Positions 33,394-40,080 of a stretch of 46,276 nucleotides of DNA are shown piece by piece. Below the pieces are notes generated by a model. That model was not told the origin of the DNA. It saw nothing but the letters and a program-made list of their open reading frames with translations, and made no database searches. The stretch spans positions 1 through 46,276 of the forward strand of contig JAQTNF010000023.1 in NCBI GenBank assembly GCA_028713995.1, given 5' to 3'. Position 1 is the stretch's first letter, and each line of letters starts with the position of its first letter. Both the position numbers and the translations under genes were made by a program. Origin of the DNA: Deltaproteobacteria bacterium. Its GTDB lineage: Bacteria > Myxococcota_A > Polyangia > JAAYKL01.

Positions 33394-34626
33394 ATGACGC
33401 TCGCAATACGTGGACTTGGAATCCTTGCCCTGCTCGCGGTGCTCGCCGCGCTCGGGTGCGGCGGCTCAGGGTCGGACGACGACACGGGCACGGACACCGG
33501 GACCGGAACCGCGGACAGCGACGCGGACGGTGATGCGGACGGCGATGCGGACGGTGACACGGACGCAGACGCCGATGGGGACACCGACGGCGATTCCGAT
33601 ACGGACACCGACACAGACACGGACGGCGACACGGACACCGATTCGGACTCCGACAGCGACACGGATACGGACACGGATTCCGACTCCGATTCGGACAGCG
33701 ACACCGACACGGACATGGGCTGGGCGACGATCCCGGCCGGGAGCTTCTGGATGGGATCTCCGGACGGGAGTTGCCCGAGCGACTACCCGGGCGGCGCAGC
33801 GTGCACGTCGGAGCTTGGAAGGTGGGACGACGAGGACTTGCACTACGTGACGCTGACGCACTCGTTCAAGATGTTGAAAACCGAGGTGACGCAGGGGGAC
33901 TTCGAGGCGCTCATGGGCTGGAACCCGAGCTACTTTACTTCCTGCGGGACCAACTGCCCGGTGGAGACCGTGAACTGGTACGATTCGGTGGCGTACGCGA
34001 ACGCGCTGTCTTCGAGCGAGAGCCTGACGCCGTGCTACGTGCTCTCGGACATCGTATGCGAGGATTCGACGAACGTTGGGACGAACGCGCTGGGGTGCAT
34101 GAACGACACGCAAGGCGGGATCTCCTCGGCGACGGTGGCGCTGAACGGGGTCGCGACGCCGTACCTGTGCACGGGGTACCGGCTGCCGACGGAGAGCGAG
34201 TGGGAGTATGCGATCCGCGCCGGGAGCCAGACCGCGTTCTACCCGAGCGCCGGGAACGACGGTGGCATCACGCAGACGGACTGCTCGGTGGATCCGAATC
34301 TGACGCAGATCGGGTGGTACTGCGGGAACGCGTCGGACACGACGCACCCGGCGGGAGGGAAGGAGGCGAACGCGTGGGGGCTGTACGACATGAGCGGGAA
34401 CGTGGGGGAGTGGGTATGGGACTGGTACGATACGTATCCGAGCGGGAGCACGACGACGCCGTTGGTGGATCCGACGGGCGCGGCATTGGCCTCCTTCCGT
34501 GTCGTCCGGGGCGGCGACTGGTACATCTACGCGTACTATTGCCGTTCCGGCAGTCGCTTCTACAGCGGCTCGCCAGGCGGCCGCGGCAACGGCTTCGGTC
34601 TTCGCCTTGCCAGGTCGGTACCCTAG
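33394..34626 (+). CDS. SUMF1/FGE-fold lipoprotein, candidate DGR target
   Basis: A 410-residue lipoprotein: signal with lipobox ALGC, then an Asp/Thr/Ser/Gly linker of roughly 85 residues. A SUMF1/formylglycine-generating-enzyme-type C-lectin domain follows (ATIPAGSFWMGS, FKMLKTEVTQGDFEALMG, PVETVNWYDSVAYAN, GYRLPTESEWEYAIRAG, GLYDMSGNVGEWVWDWY). The C-terminus FRVVRGGDWYIYAYYCRSGS continues to GFGLRLARS. Proteins ending this way are standard targets of diversity-generating retroelements, and the variable codons fit such an origin (see the separate entry). Catalytic cysteines of FGE are not expected in such ligand-binding versions. ATG after GGGAGGTCGCG. It lies between two copies of the MBL-like gene 3' end. 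Confidence 0.88.
   Translation: MTLAIRGLGILALLAVLAALGCGGSGSDDDTGTDTGTGTADSDADGDADGDADGDTDADADGDTDGDSDTDTDTDTDGDTDTDSDSDSDTDTDTDSDSDSDSDTDTDMGWATIPAGSFWMGSPDGSCPSDYPGGAACTSELGRWDDEDLHYVTLTHSFKMLKTEVTQGDFEALMGWNPSYFTSCGTNCPVETVNWYDSVAYANALSSSESLTPCYVLSDIVCEDSTNVGTNALGCMNDTQGGISSATVALNGVATPYLCTGYRLPTESEWEYAIRAGSQTAFYPSAGNDGGITQTDCSVDPNLTQIGWYCGNASDTTHPAGGKEANAWGLYDMSGNVGEWVWDWYDTYPSGSTTTPLVDPTGAALASFRVVRGGDWYIYAYYCRSGSRFYSGSPGGRGNGFGLRLARSVP
34498..34623 (+). other. Candidate DGR variable region
   Basis: The 3' end of the SUMF1 lipoprotein gene has the layout of a DGR variable region: R-G-G-D-W, a run of replaced positions, C-R-S-G-S-R, another run, then GFGLRLARS and the stop. The codons at the replaced positions are TAC, ATC, TAC, TAC, TAT, AGT, TTC, TAC, AGC and GGC (34522-34569). 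Every one can be derived from AAY (Asn) by changing only adenines, which is how DGRs act. No template repeat or reverse transcriptase was found in the window. Confidence 0.6.
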
Positions 34627-34793
34627 ATCCTTGACCCCTCGGTTCCCTTGATCCTGCCGTTTTTGAATACTTCGAGATCCGCAAGCGTCAGCTGTGAGTG
34701 GCCGGAGTCTTTGGCCAGGGCGGCCCAGGGCCCCTCCGGGAAGGGCCGGCCGGACAAAGATGCAGGGCACGAGGCTGTGGACGGTACTCAAAA

Positions 34794-34844
34794 ATGAAGC
34801 TCAAGATCTTCACGCTCAAGCTGGACCTCGTTCAATGCCCGTGA
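34794..34844 (+). pseudogene. Stub resembling DGR accessory (HRDC-type) gene start
   Basis: An ATG-start frame of 16 codons begins MKLKIFTLKLD and then breaks into LVQCP and a stop. The first 11 residues resemble, from memory of the family, the N-terminus of the HRDC-domain accessory proteins found between DGR target and reverse transcriptase. It lies 167 bp after the SUMF1 target gene, the expected place, and ends just before the MBL-gene repeat copy at 34859, as if the rest had been deleted. Confidence 0.4.
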
Positions 34845-34855
34845 GCCATTGAACG
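34829..34855. other. 9-bp perfect stem, 9-base loop hairpin at repeat junction
   Basis: CGTTCAATG at 34829-34837 and CATTGAACG at 34847-34855 are perfect reverse complements. The hairpin ends 4 bp before the repeat copy begins and includes the end of the accessory-gene stub. Hairpins of similar size are known just downstream of DGR variable regions, but they sit closer to the VR. Here it could equally mark a recombination junction. Confidence 0.5.
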
Positions 34856-34858
34856 GGG

Positions 34859-35135
34859 GGCGCACCTGTGGCCCGCGTCACAGTTCGCGCTCGACGTGCG
34901 CCTCGAGGTGTCCTACGTGGGACCCGGGCGCGACGTGCCGCCGTGGGCGTCGGCCTCGTTCCGTCTCGGCGAGAGCGAGGACAGGCCCGGCCTGCTCGAG
35001 CTCGCCAAGGCCACGGACGCGGCCGAGGTGGCGCTGGGCCCGCGATGCGACGATGATCTTGCGGAGTTCCTCGCCAAGGCCGGGCTCGCGGTCTACAAGA
35101 TCCACAAGCTCACCCAGATGCCGCTGCCGCTGTGA
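34859..35135 (+). repeat. Second downstream copy of MBL-like gene 3' end (277 bp)
   Basis: This segment repeats 31518-31794 with 3 mismatches and the same stop codon. The ATG present in the parent at 31525 is CTG here, so the copy has no good start; it encodes only the last 90 or so residues and is a gene fragment. It closes the block that contains the toxin-antitoxin pair, the two lipoproteins and the DGR-like pieces. Confidence 0.92.
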
Positions 35136-35260
35136 AAATCGACGAATAATATTCTTCCCGCTTGCGCACCGGACCCGCCCGTGTCAAATTATGTTCGGTC
35201 TGAAGAAAAGGACACAAACGTGATTGCGACCGCTCGAAGCTCCTTCATGATAATGCCCAG

Positions 35261-35273
35261 GCCCCGTCGGGGC
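35261..35273. terminator. Weak terminator-like hairpin
   Basis: GCCCC and GGGGC form a tight stem around GTC in the 250-bp gap before the homocysteine operon. There is no U-tract, so intrinsic termination is doubtful. Apart from this, the gap 35136-35386 holds no gene that can be supported. Confidence 0.2.
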
Positions 35274-35386
35274 TTCCCGGGCTGATCCGCGCCACATCCC
35301 GCGAGACGGCCCCGGAGCCTTGGCACGGGGCGTGACCGCCGTCAGGCTCGAAACACCGTTGGGTCCGTTGGAAGCGGGAGCGAGGC

Positions 35387-36109
35387 ATGTACGAGAGGAG
35401 ATTCTACAGGGAGTGGGCGAAGCGCGCGGATCTCGCGCGCTTCGAGGTCAAGATCCGCGAGAGCGACCTGCTCTTCCTGTGCGACAGGGATCTGCGCGAA
35501 GAGGCGCGGCGCGAGGTGGCGCGCGTGCGCGACGAGCTCGAGGCCTACGTCGCGCGGGACCCCGTGTTCCTCACCACGCTTGAGCCGCACCGGGTCCTGC
35601 CCGGCGCCCCGGCCGTGGCCGCGTGGATGGCCGAGGTTTGCGAGCCGTGGGGCGTGGGTCCCATGGCCGCGGTGGCGGGCGCCGTGGCCGAGATTGCGGG
35701 ACGGAAGCTGCTTGAGAGCGCCACGACCGTGATCGCGGAGAACGGCGGGGATGTGTTCGCGCGCTCGGACGAGCCCGTGCGCTTCGCCCTGTACGCGGGC
35801 GAGGATTCTCCGTTCTCGGACACGTTGGCCTTCGAGGTCGACGCCGGGGAGGGGGTGGGCGTGTGCACGTCGAGCGGCGTGGTCGGCCCGTCGCTCTCGT
35901 TCGGAAAGGCCGACGCGGTCGTGACCGTGGCGAGCGACGCGGCCTTCGCGGACGCGGCCGCCACCGCGATCGCCAACCGCATCAAGACCGCGGCCGACGT
36001 GGAGCGCGTCGTGGCGCAGGAGAAGGAACGCGGCGCGCTCGAAGCGCTCATCGCATGCGCCGGGGACCGCATCGGGTTCTTCGGCGAGATCGAAATCGGA
36101 AGGAAATGA
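35387..36109 (+). CDS. UPF0280/COG2122 protein of anaerobic homocysteine synthesis
   Basis: A 240-residue cytosolic protein with the family blocks MYERRFYREWAKRADL at the start, VGPMAAVAGAVAEIAGRKLL in the middle, IAENGGDVFARSDEP and GVCTSSGVVGPSLSFGKADA near the C-terminus, which are characteristic of UPF0280 (an ApbE-like fold). In Methanosarcina a COG2122 member was shown to support use of sulfide for cysteine and homocysteine formation. Here it is the first gene of an operon with the other two parts of that pathway. ATG at 35387 after GGGAGCGAGGC; the next gene is 22 bp downstream. Confidence 0.88.
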   Translation: MYERRFYREWAKRADLARFEVKIRESDLLFLCDRDLREEARREVARVRDELEAYVARDPVFLTTLEPHRVLPGAPAVAAWMAEVCEPWGVGPMAAVAGAVAEIAGRKLLESATTVIAENGGDVFARSDEPVRFALYAGEDSPFSDTLAFEVDAGEGVGVCTSSGVVGPSLSFGKADAVVTVASDAAFADAAATAIANRIKTAADVERVVAQEKERGALEALIACAGDRIGFFGEIEIGRK

Positions 36110-36131
36110 AGGGGGGGGGAACGGAGGAACC

Positions 36132-36569
36132 ATGATCCAGAAGAGCGTCATCCTGAATTTCCCGAGGAAGCTCGTGGACGAGCCGCTCGTGAGCCGCGTC
36201 ATCCGCGACTGCGACGTGGAGGTCAACATCCTGCAGGCGTCGGTGACGCCCGAGGAGGACGGCCACATGTTCGTCATCTTCAAGGGCGAGCCGGCGAACA
36301 TCGGCAGGGCCCTCGACTTCCTCAAGGAGCGCGGCGTGCGGGCGATCCTGCCGGTCAAGAACCTGGTCAGGGACGAGGAGCGCTGCGTGCACTGCGGCGC
36401 GTGCGTGGGCCAGTGCGCCTCCGCCGCGTTCACGATCGACAAGGACACGTGCCAGGTGGTGTTCGACCCGGACAGGTGCATCGCGTGCGAGCTGTGCATC
36501 CCGGCGTGCGGGTACGGCGCGGTGGAGTCGGTGAGCGACCACCTGAAGAGGACGGGAGAGGCGTCATGA
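36132..36569 (+). CDS. NIL-domain ferredoxin-like protein
   Basis: A 145-residue protein with an N-terminal NIL domain (KSVILNFPRKLVDEPLVSRV and VNILQASVTPEEDGHMFVIF) and a C-terminal 2x[4Fe-4S] ferredoxin domain with CVHCGACVGQC and CIACELCIPAC. NIL-ferredoxins next to COG1900 proteins take part in making homocysteine from aspartate semialdehyde with sulfide in anaerobes. The start is preceded by GGAGGAACC. Its stop overlaps the next start (ATGA at 36566-36569). Confidence 0.93.
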   Translation: MIQKSVILNFPRKLVDEPLVSRVIRDCDVEVNILQASVTPEEDGHMFVIFKGEPANIGRALDFLKERGVRAILPVKNLVRDEERCVHCGACVGQCASAAFTIDKDTCQVVFDPDRCIACELCIPACGYGAVESVSDHLKRTGEAS

Positions 36570-37762
36570 GCAAGACATTCGAGGAGATCAACGAGAGGAT
36601 ACGCAAGGGGGAGGCGGTGGTGGTGACCGCGCAGGAGATGAAGGACATCGTGGCCGACAAGGGCGCGAAGGAGGCCGCGCGCCGGGTGGACGTGGTGACG
36701 ACCGCCACGTTCGGGCCCATGTGCTCGAGCGGCGCGCTCATCAACGTCGGGCACCCTTCCCCGCGCATCAAGATGAGCCGCGCCACATTGAACGGGGTGC
36801 CGGCGTACGCGGGCCTCGCGGCCGTGGACGTCTACCTGGGCGCCACGGCGTTGCCCGAGGACGATCCGCGCAACGCGGTCTTCCCGGGCGCGTTCACTTA
36901 CGGCGGCGGGCACGTCATCGAGGACTTGGTGAGCGGCAAGGAGGTGATCCTCAAGGCGAGCGGGTACGGCACCGACTGCTACCCGCGCCGCGAGATCGAG
37001 ACCGCGGTGAGCCTCAAGACGGTGAACAGCGCCACGCTCATGAACCCGCGCAACGGCTACCAGAACTACAACGTGGCCGTGAACACCGGCGCCGAGCGGC
37101 CCATCTACACGTACCTGGGGCTCCTGCGGCCGCGCATGGCGAACGCCAACTATTGCAGCGCGGGCCAGCTCTCGCCGCTGCTCAACGACCCGCATTACCG
37201 CACCATCGGCATCGGCACGCGCATCTTCCTGGGCGGCGGCGTGGGGTACGTGTTCTTCCCCGGCACCCAGCACGCGCCGTGCGGACCGCGCGCAGAGAAC
37301 GGCGTGCCCAGGGGCGGAGCGGCCACCATGGCGCTCGTGGGGGATCTGCGCGGCATGAGCCCGCGCTACCTGCGCGGCGTGTCCATCGCGGGCTACGGCG
37401 TGTCCCTGGCCGTGGGCGTCGGCATCCCCATCCCGATCCTCGACGAGGAGATGGCGGTCTTCACGTCCGTGCGCGACGGCGACATCTTCGCGCCGGTGGT
37501 CGACTACGGAAAGGCCTACCCCGAGAACACGGGCGAGATCATCGGCCACGTGAGCTACGCGGAGCTGCGCTCGGGCGCCATCGAGATCGCCGGGCGGCGC
37601 GTGCGGACCGCTGGCCTGTCGAGCTACGCCCGCGCGAGAGAGATCGCGGCCGAGCTCAAGACGTGGATCGCGCGAGGCCGGTTCCTGCTCGGGCAACCCG
37701 TGGAGCGGCTGCCGGGCGCGGAGTCGGGCGTGGTCCTTCGCAAGCTCGAGGTGCGGCGATGA
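36566..37762 (+). CDS. COG1900/DUF39 homocysteine biosynthesis protein
   Basis: A 398-residue protein with the DUF39 hallmarks TTATFGPMCSSGALINVGH (conserved Cys), AYAGLAAVDVYLGATAL, KASGYGTDCYPRREIET and FFPGTQHAPCGPR. Members of this family convert aspartate semialdehyde and a sulfur donor to homocysteine, together with the NIL-ferredoxin. The C-terminal CBS pair found in some versions is absent. The start ATG lies in the upstream stop, and its own stop overlaps the lysC start by 4 bp, so the four genes are tightly coupled. This supplies methionine precursors without homoserine acylation. Confidence 0.92.
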   Translation: MSKTFEEINERIRKGEAVVVTAQEMKDIVADKGAKEAARRVDVVTTATFGPMCSSGALINVGHPSPRIKMSRATLNGVPAYAGLAAVDVYLGATALPEDDPRNAVFPGAFTYGGGHVIEDLVSGKEVILKASGYGTDCYPRREIETAVSLKTVNSATLMNPRNGYQNYNVAVNTGAERPIYTYLGLLRPRMANANYCSAGQLSPLLNDPHYRTIGIGTRIFLGGGVGYVFFPGTQHAPCGPRAENGVPRGGAATMALVGDLRGMSPRYLRGVSIAGYGVSLAVGVGIPIPILDEEMAVFTSVRDGDIFAPVVDYGKAYPENTGEIIGHVSYAELRSGAIEIAGRRVRTAGLSSYARAREIAAELKTWIARGRFLLGQPVERLPGAESGVVLRKLEVRR

Positions 37763-39084
37763 TCGTGATGAAGTTCGGGGGAAGCTCGCTCGCGAGCGCG
37801 GACAAGGTGCGGCGCTGCGTAGGGCTCGTGCGGCGCGAGCTCGCTCGACGGCCGGTGGTGGTGGTCTCGGCCCACGGCAGGACCACGAACCTCCTCATCG
37901 AGGCCGCGAGGCGCGCGCTCGACGGGAAGGTGGATCTCAGCGCGGTGGAGAGGATCCACGCGGACCTGTGCCGCGATCTCGGCGTCGACTTCAAGGTCGC
38001 GGAGCCGCTCCTCGCCCAGCTCTCGGCCGTGCTGCACGGGGTGAGCCTGCTCAAGGAGCTCACGCCGCGCACGCTCGATCAGGTCATGTCGTTCGGCGAG
38101 CGCATGTCCACGCGCATCGTGGCCTCGGCCATGGAGGCCGGGGGCGTGGCCGCGGCGGCCGTGAACGCCTACGACGCGGGCCTGCTCACCGACTCGAACC
38201 ACGGGCACGCCGCGCCCCTTCCGGGCATCGACGACGCCATCGGCCGCGCGCTTTGCGGCATGGCGCTCGTGCCGGTCGTGACCGGCTTCCTCGGCAAGGA
38301 CAAAAAGGGCGACATCACCACGCTCGGCCGCAGCGGCTCGGACTTCTCGGCGTCCATCGTAGGCGCCGCCATCGGGGCCGAGGAGATCCAGATCTGGACC
38401 GACGTGAACGGCGTCATGACCGCGGACCCGTCGGTGGATCCGCAGGCGCGCAACCTGCCCGTGCTGTCGTTCACCGAGGCGAGCGAGCTGGCCTACTACG
38501 GCGCCGAGGTGCTGCACCCCAACACGCTCGTGCCGGCCATCCGCAAGAAGATCCCGGTACGCGTCCTCAATACGTTGCGCCCGGAGGACGAGGGCACGGT
38601 CATCCTGGCCGAGCCCGCGCTCGGGAACCGCATCGCCAAGTCGGTGGTCTACAAGGAGGACGTGTGCCTCATCAACGTGACCACCGAGCGGCTCATGTCC
38701 GCGGCCAAGGTCCTCGCCGCGGCCATCGGCATCCTGGACGCGCGCGGCGTGGGCGTGCACCTCGCGGCCACGTCCGAGGCGACCGTGTCCATGGTGACGG
38801 ACCGCGCCTACGGCGACGAGGAGCTCGGGCCGGCGCTCGAGGAGCTCGGCCGGCACGGCGCGGTGGCCGTCGAGCGCGACCTCGCGATCCTGTGCGTGGT
38901 GGGCGAGGAGATGCGGGGGCGAGCGGGCGCCGCGGGGAAGATCCTCACGGTGCTCGGAGAGACGGGCGTCAACGCGCGCATGATCTCGCAGAGCGCGTCC
39001 GAGCTGAACGTGGCCGTGCTCGTGGACAACGCGGCCATCGAGCCCGCGGTCAAGGCCCTGCACCGCATGCTGCTCGGGTCCTGA
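37759..39084 (+). CDS. lysC: Aspartokinase
   Basis: A 441-residue aspartate kinase. It has the N-terminal MKFGGSSLASADKVRR, the SFGERMSTRIVA block, the TLGRSGSDFSASIVGAA nucleotide/aspartate site and DVNGVMTADPSVDP, and two C-terminal ACT domains (about residues 295-441) for feedback control, for example MISQSASELNVAVLVD near the end. It makes aspartyl phosphate, the precursor of aspartate semialdehyde. Together with the COG1900 protein it would feed the homocysteine route, lysine and threonine. The ATG at 37759 is inside the upstream stop. Its last 39 bp, with the stop and 3 following bases, recur at 39912-39953. Confidence 0.95.
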   Translation: MIVMKFGGSSLASADKVRRCVGLVRRELARRPVVVVSAHGRTTNLLIEAARRALDGKVDLSAVERIHADLCRDLGVDFKVAEPLLAQLSAVLHGVSLLKELTPRTLDQVMSFGERMSTRIVASAMEAGGVAAAAVNAYDAGLLTDSNHGHAAPLPGIDDAIGRALCGMALVPVVTGFLGKDKKGDITTLGRSGSDFSASIVGAAIGAEEIQIWTDVNGVMTADPSVDPQARNLPVLSFTEASELAYYGAEVLHPNTLVPAIRKKIPVRVLNTLRPEDEGTVILAEPALGNRIAKSVVYKEDVCLINVTTERLMSAAKVLAAAIGILDARGVGVHLAATSEATVSMVTDRAYGDEELGPALEELGRHGAVAVERDLAILCVVGEEMRGRAGAAGKILTVLGETGVNARMISQSASELNVAVLVDNAAIEPAVKALHRMLLGS

Positions 39085-39087
39085 GCG
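39046..39087 (+). repeat. lysC 3'-end direct repeat, left copy
   Basis: The last 39 bp of lysC including the stop, plus GCG, are 40/42 identical to 39912-39953. The left copy is the functional lysC end. Together with the right copy it brackets the AbrB/Doc toxin-antitoxin pair like a pair of attachment-site repeats. Confidence 0.85.
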
Positions 39088-39169
39088 TGGATAGCTGCGA
39101 GGGAGGACGGACGGCCTTGGTGATGCCGCTCCGGGTGTAGGACCCCTCTTGTAGGCTAGCCATCCGACA

Positions 39170-39188
39170 GTTATACTATTGTTATAAC
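39170..39188. promoter_or_regulatory. Operator/promoter of AbrB-Doc toxin-antitoxin pair
   Basis: GTTATA (39170-39175), a 7-base centre and TATAAC (39183-39188) form a perfect inverted repeat. It covers a TATACT -10-like box at 39172-39177, with a poor -35 (TTGTAG) 17 bp upstream. An AbrB-like antitoxin bound here would block transcription, the usual autoregulation of such pairs. Confidence 0.5.
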
Positions 39189-39211
39189 GTACCCCACGAG
39201 GAGGCACGAAG

Positions 39212-39436
39212 ATGGTCAAGACACTCACGGCAATCGGCAACAGCCTGGGGCTCATCATCGACAAGCCGATTCTGGACCTGCTCCACATCGACAGGGACAC
39301 GCGGCTCGAAATCGACACCGATGGCGAGGCGCTCGTCATCCGTCCGGTCCGCGAAAAACACGGACGACGCGTCCGGGGCGCCGCCAAGCGGATGATGGAC
39401 GCCCACGATACGGCGCTGCGCAAGCTCGCCCGATGA
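39212..39436 (+). CDS. AbrB/MazE-type antitoxin
   Basis: A 74-residue protein with the swapped-hairpin AbrB fold: TAIGNSLGLIIDKPILDLLH and LEIDTDGEALVIRPV. The basic C-terminal tail would bind the toxin. It is preceded by GAGGAGGCACGAAG, and its stop overlaps the Doc start (ATGA at 39433-39436). It should repress its own promoter through the palindrome at 39170-39188. Confidence 0.88.
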   Translation: MVKTLTAIGNSLGLIIDKPILDLLHIDRDTRLEIDTDGEALVIRPVREKHGRRVRGAAKRMMDAHDTALRKLAR

Positions 39437-39819
39437 ACCCCGAGTTCCTGTCCGTCGACGACGTGATCGACATCCACACCGACCAGCTCGCCCGATATGG
39501 CGGCGAGCCGGGGCTCCGAGACGCCGGGCTCCTGGAATCGGCCGTGGCACAGCCCATGGCAACATTCGACGGAGAGCCCGTTCATCACGACCTGTTCGAG
39601 ATGGCCGCCGCGTACCTGTTCCACATCGTGGCCAACCATCCGTTCGTGGACGGCAACAAACGGACGGGGCTGCTCGCTGCGCTCGTATTCCTGGATCTGA
39701 ACGGCATCACGGTCTCGCACGGCTCGGACGAGCTTTACGAGCTGACCATGGCCGTCGCCGAGGGCCGCTCCGGCAAGCGGGAAGTCTCCACCTGTCTGCG
39801 ACGCATCTGCGCTTCCTGA
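39433..39819 (+). CDS. doc: Doc-family (Fic-fold) toxin
   Basis: A 128-residue death-on-curing-type toxin. It has LSVDDVIDIHTDQLARYGG, LRDAGLLESAVAQP and the active-site motif HPFVDGNKRTGLLAALVFL (His69), as in Doc, which phosphorylates EF-Tu and halts translation. It is coupled to the AbrB-like antitoxin by a 4-bp overlap. The pair lies 128 bp behind lysC, and a relic of an aspartokinase 3' end follows directly. Confidence 0.93.
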   Translation: MNPEFLSVDDVIDIHTDQLARYGGEPGLRDAGLLESAVAQPMATFDGEPVHHDLFEMAAAYLFHIVANHPFVDGNKRTGLLAALVFLDLNGITVSHGSDELYELTMAVAEGRSGKREVSTCLRRICAS

Positions 39820-39833
39820 GCGGCCTCGCTCCG

Positions 39834-39950
39834 ATCAACCTCAGGTTCACCAAGGCCGATTCCGACACCGACGAGCTGCTGTTCATCTCGTCGGACGAGG
39901 CCGCGGTGTCGGCGGTCAAGGCCCTGCACCGCATGCTGCTCGGATCGTGA
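39834..39950 (+). pseudogene. Remnant of an aspartokinase C-terminus
   Basis: A frame of 38 codons plus stop reads INLRFTKADS and goes on to DEAAVSAVKALHRMLLGS. The final VKALHRMLLGS is identical to the end of the lysC product upstream, and the part before it is a diverged ACT-domain tail of the same layout. It has no start. It sits directly after the Doc gene, so the toxin-antitoxin pair lies between lysC and this relic. Confidence 0.75.
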
Positions 39951-39953
39951 GCG
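39912..39953 (+). repeat. lysC 3'-end direct repeat, right copy
   Basis: 40 of 42 bases match 39046-39087; the two changes lie in the last codons before the stop. Upstream of it the sequence still codes for a diverged aspartokinase tail, so homology at protein level reaches further left than the near-identical DNA repeat. Confidence 0.85.
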
Positions 39954-40001
39954 CTCCCGCAGAAAGGATTCACATCTCCGGCAGAAAGATGCCTCCTTGA
40001 A

Positions 40002-40021
40002 TACTGAACAAAGGAGCAGTA
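40002..40021. promoter_or_regulatory. LexA-box-like palindrome upstream of imuA
   Basis: TACTG at 40002-40006 and CAGTA at 40017-40021 with a 10-base centre give the 20-bp size and outer half-sites of the E. coli SOS box (TACTG-N10-CAGTA). The inner T and A of the consensus are not kept (CTGA...GCAG). It overlaps a TATATA stretch and lies 60 bp before imuA, where LexA control of this cassette is usual. Confidence 0.6.
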
Positions 40022-40080
40022 TATAGAAAGAGGAGCGGGAAGCCCATGAGCACGGGGCAGCGCTCCGGAAGGGGCTCGCG

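Noticed and set aside
32740-33720. Periodic Asp-codon-rich repeats as a possible CRISPR or tandem-repeat element
   Set aside because: They are the coding sequence of Asp/Thr/Gly linkers in two lipoproteins; unit length and sequence are irregular.
34623-34757. 44-codon minus-strand frame (TTG start, contains LTLADLEVFKNGRIKG)
   Set aside because: Looks protein-like but has no RBS and no family match; left as unexplained spacer between the DGR-like target and the accessory stub.
34896-35135. 79-codon plus-strand frame
   Set aside because: It is the 3' fragment of the MBL-like gene in a repeat copy, without its own start signals.
33350-35135. DGR template repeat or reverse transcriptase near the SUMF1 target
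   Set aside because: No second copy of the RGGDW...RLARS sequence with AAC codons and no reverse-transcriptase motifs were found here or elsewhere in the window.
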